NCBI RefSeq assembly: GCF_003573695.1
Contig: NC_039363.1
Span: 129,687,302 to 129,751,301 of the forward strand
DNA: 64,000 nt
Direction of reading: 5' to 3'
DNA from: Papaver somniferum
Taxonomy: Eukaryota > Streptophyta > Magnoliopsida > Ranunculales > Papaveraceae
Positions 35,172 through 45,922 of the stretch are shown piece after piece. Below the pieces are notes generated by a model that searched no databases, had not been told where the DNA came from, and saw nothing but the letters and a program-made list of their open reading frames with translations. Numbering within the stretch: the stretch's first letter is position 1; every line of letters begins with the position of its first letter. The position numbers and the translations under genes are program-made.

Positions 35172-36657
35172 TGATGGTGGTTTTTAGCTTAGGGCAAAAA
35201 CTGTTAAAGTCTGTTTACCTAATCCGGCATCATAAGTAATAGACCTCGATATATTTGTATTCCGCAAGGAATTTGAAGAATATATCGAAATATGATGAGT
35301 GCCTATGCCTCTCTTCATATTAAAACTCAAGCTCCTAGATGAATTGTGCACTAGTATAGAGCCTAATGAGTATTTGAAGCTCCTAGCTGCATTATACACT
35401 AATGCATGGTCTGCTGAGTATTTTCCCATGCTATGTTTCCCAGTTGAACTCTTAATACTGACATGACATGACAATTAATGTTCGCTCGCAGCATAGTAGC
35501 ATGAATTTCTCGAAATGTCAAGATTGAGATATGCATAGAAGTACTCAATTAGAGGTACACAAACTTATGTTTCCCTCTGAAATATGATTAGTGATTTTGT
35601 ATAAACGCATAAAATTCACCAGAAATTGATTGATTTTGTGTCAACCCACAAAATTCAATCTTTCTAACCTAATTTTATTAATTCACAAAAATTAAATCTT
35701 TTGCGGCCTGCGCAATATCTCGAACCCTATTAGTTGAAACTAAACCTAGGCAAGCTAGGAAATTGATCCGCCATGGACTGGTAGGAGCAAAATCCTACTA
35801 AAATAGAAAATAAGAAGTAAAGAGAAACTGCGGCAAATAAAGCAGCAGGAAAAGGAGGCGCTGCCACGCCACTTGGCCGACCATTTTACCCTAGAAGGCA
35901 CTGCCCATGGCTGGATGGCCAAGCCCCATATTATTGCCGGCTGACCCCTCTTTCTCATCAACCAATCAAAACGCTTTAAATGTGCAACACACACTTTTGA
36001 TTAAAAGTGAAAGTTGGCTGGCCGCACGCCTAATTCCTTATGGAATTGAACATAGGTTGTCCATGTCAGTCTCAAAATGATCACAACCATACATTTTGTC
36101 CAGCCAATTCGACGAGAATGGCCTCCTCCTAGCGCAGACAGACAAGCCCCATGATACTCACTGGCCCGCGCACTTTCATTCCAACCAATCAGAATCCTCA
36201 CAAGCACACAGGCAACGATCCTAACCTCAAGCTAAAATTAGGTCAGTCACATGGATGAAAAAGGGTTCAACGGAATTAAGACTGCATATGGCGGTCTTAA
36301 ATCAATCGTGGCCGTTCGACTTCGTCATTCGAATAGACCGGCCTAAATTTAATCCTAATCGACGAGCAAGGTAAGGATTTTCTCACCAGCGGTTCATCTA
36401 CAGTCCTGGACGATCGAATTACTCCCTGCCCGCGACTAACACCTAAAACCGTTAGCTTAAAACAGGTTGGCCGCACGGCCATAATAACCTCATTACGACC
36501 AGCGGCAACGTATTACTGTCGCAAAACGATCTCGGCCGTCCGATTTCGCTAGCCGAATCGACCGGCCTAGATCTAATCTTTGGCGACCAATAAGATGTCG
36601 TCGTGATCACCAGCTGTCCCTCTTCCATGAGGACTAATCGTCAAAGCCACGACCTAC
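35172..36657 (+). repeat. 5' LTR of element B, first part
   Basis: Matches 51431-52934 of the 3' LTR. It contains two diverged copies of a block with ggccgtncgacttcg and gaccggcctaaatttaatc (near 36310 and 36530). It stops at the left target duplication of H (cctac, 36653-36657). Confidence 0.9.
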
Positions 36658-38164
36658 TGATAGACGCATTTATGTGTCTATTTTGTTCTCAATGTTCTGT
36701 ATTGTTAGACACGATTAAATACTTATTGTGTTATTTTATATTTTTGTATATGTTTTTGGAAAAATAAGCTCTTGCGGCGAAATTGGCTCGAAAAGTGGTG
36801 TTTTATACCCTAGGATAGAGTACTAAAGACACCCCAGAAATGCACCGGAGGAACCCAGAAAAAGTGTTGGGAACACCCCAGAAAAATTATTCGGACTCCA
36901 GCAACGGATAAGGGGGCGACCACTGGATAAGGGGTGACCTTCTTCACAAATTCAAAAAAATATTTTGGCGGGAAAATATTTGCTCTTCACTGGCAGATTT
37001 TCTCGATTGCATTTGGACGTGATTTTGTGCGATTCAATCGCTGAAACTTTGTGGAAAGATGTAATATATCATAACAGAGCTGGTATGGGTGATTGTTTCG
37101 ACTGAATTTGGCTGGATAATCACGTGGAAGAAATCAGGGCAACACGGGTTTGAAAATGATATTCACGGATTTTCAGCAAGTTTGATGTGTGTTGCTCGTG
37201 TTTGGATGACACTTAGTCAATGAAGATGCGTGTAGAAGCTAAATAAGGGATTATCAGAAGCTGTTTACGCGTGGAGAATCATTTCAGGGAAGAAAATATT
37301 CGGAAAATATTTTCTTTTAACACCGAGTAATGGAGGATCGTGGAGAGTTAATGAGCGTGATTTCTTGTCGTTGTTGGGTATTAATAGGTTCCCTGGGTGT
37401 CCTAGAAGGGGTGTCGAGAGTTTGGGGTCGATAGGAGAGCTCAGGAGCGAGAAATCAAGAGTTGATGAAACTCTGTTTCTGCTCCTGCTGATGATGAAGA
37501 ACACCAAGAACACGAAGAACAGACTCGCAGGGACAGTCGTTTATCAACAGTGAAACAGACTCACAGGCGTGGGTCATAGGTGTGGGTCTTATAACCACAA
37601 CGACAATAGCACTTATCTTTTATCGTTCTTTTGTGACGCTTCCTGTGGGTCGCACATTAGCTGTTTACACCATTTTCTCTTCTTCTCTTCATTGTAAACA
37701 CCATTTGAGCAATAAATAAATATTTTGAGCGTGTTTTTATCATGATGAGCTAAACCCAACACTGGACGACGGAGGAGGGTGAATTTCATACACGGGTAAA
37801 ATTTATTTTATTCTTTTTTATGACTTTTGCATTAATTTAAAATTGAAATATGATTTGAATTAATTGGTTGTTATTTAATTTGATGATGTATGCTTAGCTT
37901 AGGTGTTTTGATACATCATGCTTAGGACTTACAATCGATGTTTTGAGAATATATCTTGGCAAAATCAGAGTCCATGTTAATTTTATTGAGTTTTAAATTG
38001 TCAAAGAATATATGAATGAACCCTGTGTAGTGAATTCGGCCAAATCCTTAGTCCCAGTACCTCTCGCCCATTGTTAATATTTTTGTATACATATTTTTAT
38101 TAAATCTAAAAATTCCATTTCCTTCACAAGTCTGAAACGAATCCTATTTACTACAACCCCATCA
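36658..38164 (+). repeat. Left LTR of element H
   Basis: Starts TGATAGACGC. The end is placed at ccccatca, 16 bases before the primer site, and could be some bases off. Relative to LTR2 it lacks 28 bp (LTR2 42421-42448) at a tta microhomology. Its TATA region reads tattaata (37379-37386) where LTR2 has tataaata. Confidence 0.82.
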
Positions 38165-38180
38165 AAAATCTTAAAATTTT

Positions 38181-38197
38181 TGGCGCCGCCGACGCGG
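38181..38197 (+). other. Primer binding site of element H
   Basis: tggcgccgccgacgcgg after an aaaattttt stretch. The TGGCGCCG start is usual for Athila/Tat gypsy elements. The rest differs from the common version, so the exact tRNA is uncertain. Confidence 0.65.
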
Positions 38198-39241
38198 ATT
38201 TGTGCTTAGGTAGAATTTTTAGGTTTTTATTATTTTTTATTATTCCATTTGTTCTTTTTACGTCTCTTTGGTTGTGTGTTTGAAATACAGGTTTGAAGTT
38301 GGATACTAAAGACCTTGGAATCAAAGCTTAAAGCTAAAAGAGAAGGAAAAAAGACAAAGCAAAAAAATAAAGAAAAAAGAGAGAAAAAAAAAGAGAGAGA
38401 TTTTTTTTTAATTTTTTTTAAGAGACTTTCCATTTTTTTTTGTAATTATTATAATTATTTTTTGTATTTCTTTTCATTGGACTGGACTTTGGACAATTTA
38501 TTTTAATTTTAAACCCTACGGAAGGGTTATATAAAAAAATAAATAAATATAAATTATTTGCAGGGAAGGACGACGATTACAATATCGTCTCGGCCCCTCG
38601 GGTTCGCACACTGACATCGGAGTCAGATGCCCGAATCGACTACAGCGGTTCTTCGCCCGTCTGGTACACCCGCGAATCTCCTGTAAGCGGGTTTACTATC
38701 TGCCTTAAGGTGATTATATGTTGAGGACTGAACCGACTGCTTTAATTTCCTAGTAAAGGGCAAGAATTGGCCGTACAAGATAAGGGTTCGTATTTCATCA
38801 CCGTTCCCTTCTTGCCCGCCTTAGGTAAACGAAACCTAACACGAACCCAAGCTTAAAATCTGATTAGAACGACACCGATAGGGTAACGAGATTGGTAGGA
38901 AAATATTTCGAAAAATATTGGTTGCTCTTTTAAGCATACTTCAAAGTTCTTGATGGTTTCTGTAAGTTGAATGCGTGACTGCGCCGCCTTGTGATAGCGG
39001 TGAGGCCTTGGGTATCAAAGCTCCACTGAGCTTCCCTCGACTCGATTCAACTTACATTAGCTCGGATTGATTCCAGAGGGGTGTGCTCAAATTGTAACGA
39101 ATTCCTTTTCGAAGGAATAGAAGCTGGTCTAGAAAACAATCTAAGTGGAGCCATCATGCTTTTTGTTTGCTAGATTCTATAGGTTTGATTTGGTCGAGTC
39201 AGCCTTGTTTGTGATTGTGTAGAATTCCCTTGCAATTAAAA
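38198..39241 (+). other. Leader of element H
   Basis: About 1 kb of untranslated leader. It includes a purine-rich, then T-rich low-complexity stretch (38330-38480) and a GC-richer stretch at 38565-38850 with aacgaaacctaacacgaac. No coding sequence is seen. Confidence 0.55.
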
Positions 39242-40837
39242 ATGTCGAACTGGTATGATAGAAGCAAATACAATGATTATCGACCTGAATTTGAATATGG
39301 ACATCATCCTTTCTATGACCATGTTGGGAATAGTGGTTGGGAACACCATCCTTTTCAAGGTTATGGTTCATACCATAGTGAGCCCAATTATTATCCACAC
39401 GCGAATTGGTCTTACGATCAAGAAAATCAGGAACATTATAGTACTAGTTACGCGTTTTTGGAAAATTACTTAAAAACTAGTCCTGATTATGATATTTCTG
39501 AACCTGTTCCTTCTTTAGAAGAGACCCAACAACGGATTAAAAGGACGTATAAACGTTTAGTTGCGATGAATAGTTTAAAAGAAGAGTGTACACGGTATTC
39601 TGAGATGATAAACGAGAGTAGTGAACGTATAAGTGTTATGCTCAGTGAAATTCAGGCACGTCTAGAGGCAGAAAATGAACAGTTAGCTAATGCTGCTCGA
39701 AATGATCTAAATTTCCAAAATAGTGTTTCTAATTCTACCCTTGATATCATTAGTGAATATTTGCCTAATTTAGAGGACGAGGTTAGAATAAAAGACACTA
39801 CTTATTTAGATAAGGTTCAATCATCTTCGTACTATTATGATGAGGATAGTAGTAATGAAGAATCTGAAATGTGTAGGCATAGTGATCAGGAATCTATTAA
39901 TCCAATTGAGCTTTATAATGATTCTATTTCAAATCCAAATAATTTTTATGATTATTCACCTATTCAAAAGGACGAGGATTTGATTAGGGATACCACTGTT
40001 TTAGACGATGTAGTTTTTCCTTTTGATTACGAAGCCGATAATGCTTTAGAGGAACGGGTTTATTCCGAAAATGCTGTTTTAGAGTCTAGCGACTTAGAAA
40101 CAATAGTCTTAGACGAAGAAAATGAACTCGTAGAGCTATTAAATATGAGTAAGGATGCGTCGCTTGAGTATAACCTCGAAGGAGCAATTGACTATTTTCA
40201 GGATTCCAATGGTCTAGAAATTAAGGAAATTGTAGCTAGTCTATCTAGAGATACCCAAAAATCTAAGTTTGGGGGTGATTATCATTCTCCTTGTGCCATA
40301 CCTTTAGATCTTTCAAAGATCCCTCATTTTGGACTTAATATCTCTGCCTCGACCATTTTACAAGATTACATTCATACTCGTTTTCCCGAACCTAATGATG
40401 TCCAGGAAGAAGTTCTGTCATTAGAAACCCATCCTCTGGTTGATGTGGTTTGCCCAGGCAATAATACCAAGATTGAATTTGTTTTCCCACCAAATAGTTT
40501 GCTTCCAATTGTGGGAACGTATAAATTTCAAATGTGTCACTTATTAAGTTCTGAGACTAAGCCTAAGTACTTTAGGTTGATAGAATCGACACATTTTCTT
40601 AAGAATGACCACTACTCTCATTGTGGTCAGTTATGTAAGTCAAACCTGATTGACTTAGAGGATCCTCAATTATTTAGGTTATTGTTTTGTGCTTCTAAGT
40701 TCTTATTTGAGTTTTTCCAGACTCTAGGACCTAATGATTCGGATCCCACCTATGAAGAAACGCAACCAATGAAAATATTTTATTTAGACCCTTTCATAGA
40801 ACCTGAACCTGAACCTGAATTAGATATAAATATTTAA
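39242..40837 (+). CDS. Intact 532-codon acidic ORF of element H (gag-position protein, unrecognised)
   Basis: The start at 39242 (MSNWYDRSKYNDYRPEFEYG) follows aaaaatg, a better context than the ATG nine codons upstream, and the frame is open to TAA 40837. The N-terminal 70 residues are rich in Tyr, His, Asn and Gly. Residues about 95-160 are helical (ETQQRIKRTYKRLVAMNSLK and onward). The middle is strongly acidic with repeated D/E runs, and the end reads EPEPEPELDINI. A segment DLEDPQLFRLLFCASKFLFE lies near residue 480. I see no CCHC knuckle, protease or reverse transcriptase. It fills the position of gag but I cannot name a family. An intact frame in an element without pol suggests either a recent insertion or a useful protein for the element. 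Confidence 0.65.
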   Translation: MSNWYDRSKYNDYRPEFEYGHHPFYDHVGNSGWEHHPFQGYGSYHSEPNYYPHANWSYDQENQEHYSTSYAFLENYLKTSPDYDISEPVPSLEETQQRIKRTYKRLVAMNSLKEECTRYSEMINESSERISVMLSEIQARLEAENEQLANAARNDLNFQNSVSNSTLDIISEYLPNLEDEVRIKDTTYLDKVQSSSYYYDEDSSNEESEMCRHSDQESINPIELYNDSISNPNNFYDYSPIQKDEDLIRDTTVLDDVVFPFDYEADNALEERVYSENAVLESSDLETIVLDEENELVELLNMSKDASLEYNLEGAIDYFQDSNGLEIKEIVASLSRDTQKSKFGGDYHSPCAIPLDLSKIPHFGLNISASTILQDYIHTRFPEPNDVQEEVLSLETHPLVDVVCPGNNTKIEFVFPPNSLLPIVGTYKFQMCHLLSSETKPKYFRLIESTHFLKNDHYSHCGQLCKSNLIDLEDPQLFRLLFCASKFLFEFFQTLGPNDSDPTYEETQPMKIFYLDPFIEPEPEPELDINI

Positions 40838-40858
40838 ATCAGGAAACTAGATAAGGGC

Positions 40859-40969
40859 ATGCTATCCTTGTTCACTTTCTTGGGTTATTGTAGTTTCCTT
40901 TGGTCAGCTCTTTTTGGTTTTGAAGACCCACAATTATTTCGACTGTTACTTTTTGATTCTATGAGATGA
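40859..40969 (+). CDS. 36-codon hydrophobic ORF after the main H ORF
   Basis: ATG 40859 to TGA 40969, 22 bp after the stop of the long ORF. The first 20 residues (MLSLFTFLGYCSFLWSALFG) are hydrophobic. They are followed by FEDPQLFRLLLFDS, which repeats the EDPQLFRLLF of the upstream ORF, in both DNA and protein. It looks like a partial duplication of the end of the main ORF rather than a separate gene. Translation is doubtful. Confidence 0.3.
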   Translation: MLSLFTFLGYCSFLWSALFGFEDPQLFRLLLFDSMR

Positions 40970-42173
40970 CTAATTCCTTCCGATGTCTGGCTGAAGACTT
41001 TAAACTTAGCACTTCTTGGGAGGTAACCCAATCTCATGCAACACGGTAATATCTTTCCTTAACTCTTTTGCTTCAAATAGTAAAAATTTCTCTCCTTTTC
41101 CATGCTTTTAATTTTATCTTTAGAACATTGAGGACAATGTTAGATTTAAGTTTGGGGGTATGGGAGAAACTTTTCAGTTGCAGAATAAATAAATAAACTC
41201 CAGAGCCTAGAAATTTATGCTTATTAAGGTTGGCAATAATCAATCTAAGTGGATGGGAACATCTTGGTTATAGGAGTTGAGGAACCAATCTGATTAGATG
41301 GAAACATCGAAAGAGTCTATTCATAAAAGCACAGAGCTCAGGTGTTAGTAATAACATGATAGTTTCACCATATCTCGTTGAGTCCTTTTCACTTCTATTC
41401 TTATTTTGTTTTGTTTTTAAACTATGTTTCTCTAAGAGAGTAGGTGGGGCCCACGATTCAAGTTGTTACCACTACTAGGGTGGAATATAGTGCGATTGAG
41501 ATATCAAAAAAAAAAAAAACTATACCAATTAGACCAATCAGAATAAACATTAACACTTGGATAGCAATATGTGTGTGTTCTCCCTGTCTCCGTCGCCTAA
41601 GCAAGTGTGGAATGCAGGACCCATGGGAACTATCATGTAATCTGCTGACAAGAAGCATGTGCTTGGATCCAAAAGATCTATTCATGTCGTTAATTAAAAA
41701 AAAATGTTTTATGTAGTCAATCAATGGTTCCCTTGTATATGCCAGTGTGTTGATATTAGTCAGATCGGTATCTCAGTCCATTAGGATATGTTCATCCTAG
41801 TAGTGGCCTTCAGACAGATATGGGAAACACCGTTCACCTAGTAAACATCAAAACCATCTATGTTTTTCTATATCCATCTCATTATCTATCTATGTGATTA
41901 GTTTTGACTCCGGTTATGATGTCCATAGTGAAACTATATGAGTAGAGCTCTGTCACTTATATATGAATTTTGGAATTTCGCATCAGGGTACTTCCTCCTA
42001 TAGTCAATGTTTGTATGCCAACCAAGGAGATTCTTTAGTGCCTTCCAAGGTTCTGCGTAGATAGCTAGGTTTTGGAGTAAATGGTTTTTTGTGGGTACAC
42101 CTCTGATAAACCCACCCGAGATTAACTCGGTCACTTTTCAAAAATAAATTTTGCTCGAGGACTAGTAAATAAT
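40970..42173 (+). other. 3' non-coding region of element H
   Basis: Contains cttcttgggaggtaaccca at 41011-41029, a phrase typical of the region after the ORFs in Athila/Tat elements. A purine tract taagtttgggggtatggga at about 41147 duplicates the true tract before LTR2, and an A-run lies at 41509-41519. The frames 41444-41716 (plus) and 41724-41458 (minus) overlap each other and have no domain. Confidence 0.5.
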
Positions 42174-42188
42174 AAGTTTGGGGGTATT
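42174..42188 (+). other. Polypurine tract of element H
   Basis: aagtttgggggtatt directly before the TGATAGACGC start of LTR2. The same string stands at 41148-41161 inside the 3' region. Confidence 0.8.
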
Positions 42189-43700
42189 TGATAGACGCAT
42201 TTATGTGTCTATTTTGTTCTCAATGTTCTGTATTGTTAGACTCGATTAAATACTTATTGTGTTATTTTATATTTTTGTAGATGTTTTTGGAAAAATAAGC
42301 TTTTGCGGCGAAATTAGCTCGAAAAGTGGTGTTTTACACCCTAGAATAGAGTACTAAAGACACCCCAGAGATGCACCGTAGGAACCCAGAAAAAATGTTG
42401 GAAACACCCCAGAAAAATTACTAAAGGCACCCCAAGGTACATGTGTTATTCGGACTCCAGCAACGGATAAGGGGGCGACCACTGGATAAGGGGTGACCTT
42501 CTTCACAAATTCAAAAAAATATTTTGGCGGGAAAATATTTGCTCTTCACTGGAAGATTTTCTCGATTGCATTTGGACGTGATTTTGTGCTATTCAATCGC
42601 TGAAACTTTGTGGAAAGATGTAATATATCATAACAGAGCTGGTATGGGTGATTGTTTCGACTGAATTTGGCTGGATAATCACGTGGAAGAAATCAGGGAA
42701 ACACGGGTTTGAAAATGATATTCACGGATTTTCATCAAGTTTGATGTGTGCTGCTCGTGTTTGGATGACACTTAGTCATTGAAGATGTGTGTAGAAGCTA
42801 AATAAGGGAGTATCAGAAGCTGTTTACGCGTGGAGAATCATTTCAGGGAAGAAAATATTCGGAAAATATTTTCTTTTAACACCGAGTAATGGAGGATCAT
42901 GGAGAGTTAATGAGCGTGATTTCTTGTCGCTGTTGGGTATAAATAGGTTCCCTGGGTGTCCTAGAAGGGGTGTCGAGAGTTTGGGGTCGATAGGAGAGCT
43001 CAGGAACGAGAAATCAAGAGTTGATGAAACTCTGTTTCTGCTCCTGCTGATGATGAAAAACACCAAGAACACGAAGAACAGACTCGCAGGGACAGTCGTT
43101 TATCAACAGTGAAACAGACTCACAGGCGTGGGTCATAGGTGTGGGTCTTAGAACCACAACGACAATAGCACTTCTCTTTTATCGTTCTTTTGTGACGCTT
43201 CCTGTGGGTCGCACATTAGCTGTTTACACCATTTTCTCTTCTTCTCTTCATTGTAAACACCATTTGAGCAATAAATAAATATTTTGAGCGTGTTTTTATC
43301 ATGATGAGCTAAACCCAACACTGGGACGACGGAGGAGGGTGAATTTCATACACGGGTAAATTTATTTTATTCTTTTTTATGACTTTTGCATTAATTTAAA
43401 ATTGAAATATGATTTGAATTAATTGGTTGTTATTTAATTTGATGATGTATGCTTAGCTTAGGTGTTTTGATACATCATGCTTAGGACTTACAATCGATGT
43501 TTTGAGAATATATCTTGGCAAAATCAGAGTCCATGTTAATTTTATTGAGTTTTAAATTGTCAAAGAATATATGAATGAACCCTGTGTAGTGAATTCGGCC
43601 AAATCCTTAGTCCCAGTACCTCTCGCCCATTGTTAATATTTTTGTATATATATTTTTATTAAATCTAAAAATTCCATTTCCTTCACAAGTCTGAAACGAA
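42189..43700 (+). repeat. Right LTR of element H, lacking its last bases
   Basis: Matches LTR1 until ctgaaacgaa (43700). The final 27 or so bases before the LTR end are absent here, and the inverted copy begins instead. TATA box tataaata at 42938-42945. Confidence 0.88.
42938..42945 (+). promoter_or_regulatory. TATA box of H LTR
   Basis: tataaata in gggtataaataggttccc. LTR1 has a one-base change at the same place. The inverted copy carries it in minus orientation near 43835 (tatttatac). Confidence 0.55.
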
Positions 43701-44588
43701 CTCAAAATGATTAATATTTTTGATGGGGTTGTAGTAAATAGGATTCGTTTCACAACTCTTGATTTCTCGCTCCTGAGCTCTCCTATCGACCCCAAAACTC
43801 TCGACACCCCTTCTAGGACACCCAGGGAACCTATTTATACCCAACAGCGACAAGAAATCACGCTCATTAACTCTCTATGATCCTCCATTACTCGGTGTTA
43901 AAAGAAAATATTTTCCGAATATTTTCTTCCCTGAAATGATTCTCCACGCGTAAACAGCTTCTGATACTCCCTTATTTAGCTTCTACACGCATCTTCAATG
44001 ACTAAGTGTCATCCAAACACGAGCAGCACACATCAAACTTGCTGAAAATCCGTGAATATCATTTTCAAACCCGTGTTGCCCTGATTTCTTCCACGTGATT
44101 ATCCAGCCAAATTCAGTCGAAAAAATCACCCATACCAGCTCTGTTATGATATATTACATCTTTCCACAAAGTTTCAGCGATTGAATCACACAAAATCACG
44201 TCCAAATGCAATCGAGAAAATCTTCCAGTGAAGAGCAAATATTTTCCCGCCAAAATATTTTTTTGAATTTGTGAAGAAGGTCACCCCTTATCCAGTGGTC
44301 GCCCCCTTATCCGTTGCTGGAGTCCGAATAACACATGTCCCTTGGAGTGCCTTTAGTAATTTTTCTGGGGTGTTTCCAACACTTTTTCTGGGTTCCTCCG
44401 GTGCATTTCTGGGGTGTCTTTAGTACTCTATCCTAGGGTGTAAAACACCACTTTTCGAGCCAATTTCGCCGCAAGAGCTTATTTTTCCAAAAACATCTAC
44501 AAAAATATAAAATAACACAATAAGTATTTAATCGAGTCTAACAATACAGAACATTGAGAACAAAATAGACACGTAAATGCGTCTATCA
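43701..44588 (-). repeat. Inverted, internally deleted third LTR copy of H
   Basis: Positions 43753-44588 are the reverse complement of the first 836 bp of the H LTR, from the 'caactcttgatttctcg' point to the very first base. Positions 43716-43752 are the reverse complement of the LTR's last bases (tgatggggttgtagtaaata). The 650 or so bp between are missing, joined at a gtttca/ca microhomology. It contains the 28-bp segment that LTR1 lacks. Its outer end is the LTR start, so the whole insertion has an LTR start at each end. Confidence 0.9.
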
Positions 44589-44593
44589 CCTAC

Positions 44594-45839
44594 CTGTATG
44601 GCTTCTGAACGGCTGCCCAAAGGTGGCTAGTTGCGCAGCCTACAAGGGTCTTAAATGAATTCAACGGCAGACATCAACTGCCACAAATCATTTCAGCCAC
44701 TCAGTTTGTCTAGCCAATTTTCCCAGTTTAGATTTAATTTGGGCCAACCAATAGGATGTCAAAATGGCTACCAGCCATCACTATCCTATAAGGACCGACC
44801 ATCTAACCTTTGGCGTGCACAAATGGCTCCTGGAAGCTTCCTAAATATGGCCGGTCATACTCTTTTTAAGACATTAAGCTCCACGACTAATTTAAACGAG
44901 CTTTATACAATGATGCTTTATGAGCATCGATTATTTGAGCTCCTTGCTTAAAAGCGATGCTTTATACGCATCGATCACAAATGATGTTTTGTAAATATCG
45001 ACTTTACAAATAATTAAATTATTTGACCTAGAGCATTACATGCTATTTCTTTCGGCAAGTCTCATGGCTGGCTTGACTTGTAACATATGATCACCCGTCG
45101 CCTAGCTTGCGCGTGATTGGTCAAAATAGCTAAGTCTTGCAAGCAAAACCCACTTAGCAACTTGCTACATGTTTTTCACGAAAGTACTCGAGACATCAAA
45201 CGTGTCACAAACTGGGAGATGTTCATCAGGGTATTGATCTGGCGGTTTACAGCGTGCGGCGTGCAATACGCCCATTATAAAAAAAGTGTCAGGAAAGGCG
45301 GACAATTAGTGGCGGCAGACAAGTAGTGGATGTACACCAACCCGTCTTCCCTCATTGAAATACGTGGTTTTTAACATTTTCACACGATCCCACTTCTCCA
45401 TCATTCAACTACTCCCACTTCATATGAGATCAGGATTCGTTCAACTATGACTTATATATAAGCAGGTTTTCAACCTATTTCAACCAACAACGATTATCAA
45501 CAAAAGTATCCAGAAAAACACCAAAGAACTCATAACTTTTATTCCAAAAGCGAGTTCCACATTCTGATACAAGTCACAAAACAACCATACTTTCAGATTT
45601 AACCATTCTGATCTCAACACCTTCTTCACTTCCCTCCCTAAGATCAACCCTTCTCCTTCACTTTGTGACCGAAACAAGAATGGAACAACCATTTATTGGT
45701 TTAGGTCAGAATTGTACAGATTGATCTCTCGAATATAAAGTACTCCCCGTGCAGTGCATTTGTTTAGTGTTTATATTCGTTTCTCGGCGGCACACCTAAA
45801 TTGACCATTTCCAGCAGAATCAGTTTTTACCCCAAAAAA
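44594..45839 (+). repeat. 5' LTR of element B, second part
   Basis: Resumes ctgtatggcttctgaacgg exactly as the 3' LTR does at 52935. TATA region tatatata at 45453-45460. The last 700 bp (from 'cttgctacatgtttttcacg') closely resemble the end of the A LTR. Confidence 0.9.
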
Positions 45840-45841
45840 AC

Positions 45842-45859
45842 TGCCGACCACAGTGGGAG
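45842..45859 (+). other. Primer binding site of element B
   Basis: tgccgaccacagtgggag, one change from the site of element A (tggcgaccacagtgggag). The shared site supports one family. Confidence 0.65.
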
Positions 45860-45922
45860 ATTAATCTCTCGGTTGCAAGATCAATTTTTCAATTTCATTT
45901 AAATCTTCTCAAATTCAAGATT

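Larger units (their letters stand above)
36658..44588 (+). mobile_element. Element H: LTR retrotransposon with an extra inverted LTR, inside B
   Basis: Direct LTRs are at 36658-38164 and 42189-43700, followed by an inverted, internally deleted LTR copy at 43701-44588. The whole block starts TGATAGACGC and ends GCGTCTATCA. It is flanked by cctac at 36653-36657 and 44589-44593. The uninterrupted site, gacctacctgtatgg, is present in the 3' LTR of B near 52930, proving a single clean insertion. Other hallmarks are the primer site tggcgccgccgacgcgg at 38181, a purine tract aagtttgggggtat before LTR2, and a single long ORF with no pol. The primer site and tract resemble Athila/Tat elements. Confidence 0.9.

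Noticed and set aside
35755..36482. Minus-strand frames in the B 5' LTR
   Set aside because: The same frames recur at 52034-52761 in the 3' LTR. They are parts of a repeat without domain.
37265..37553. Frames on both strands in the H LTR
   Set aside because: Repeated at 42824-43112 and partly in the inverted copy. LTR sequence, not a gene.
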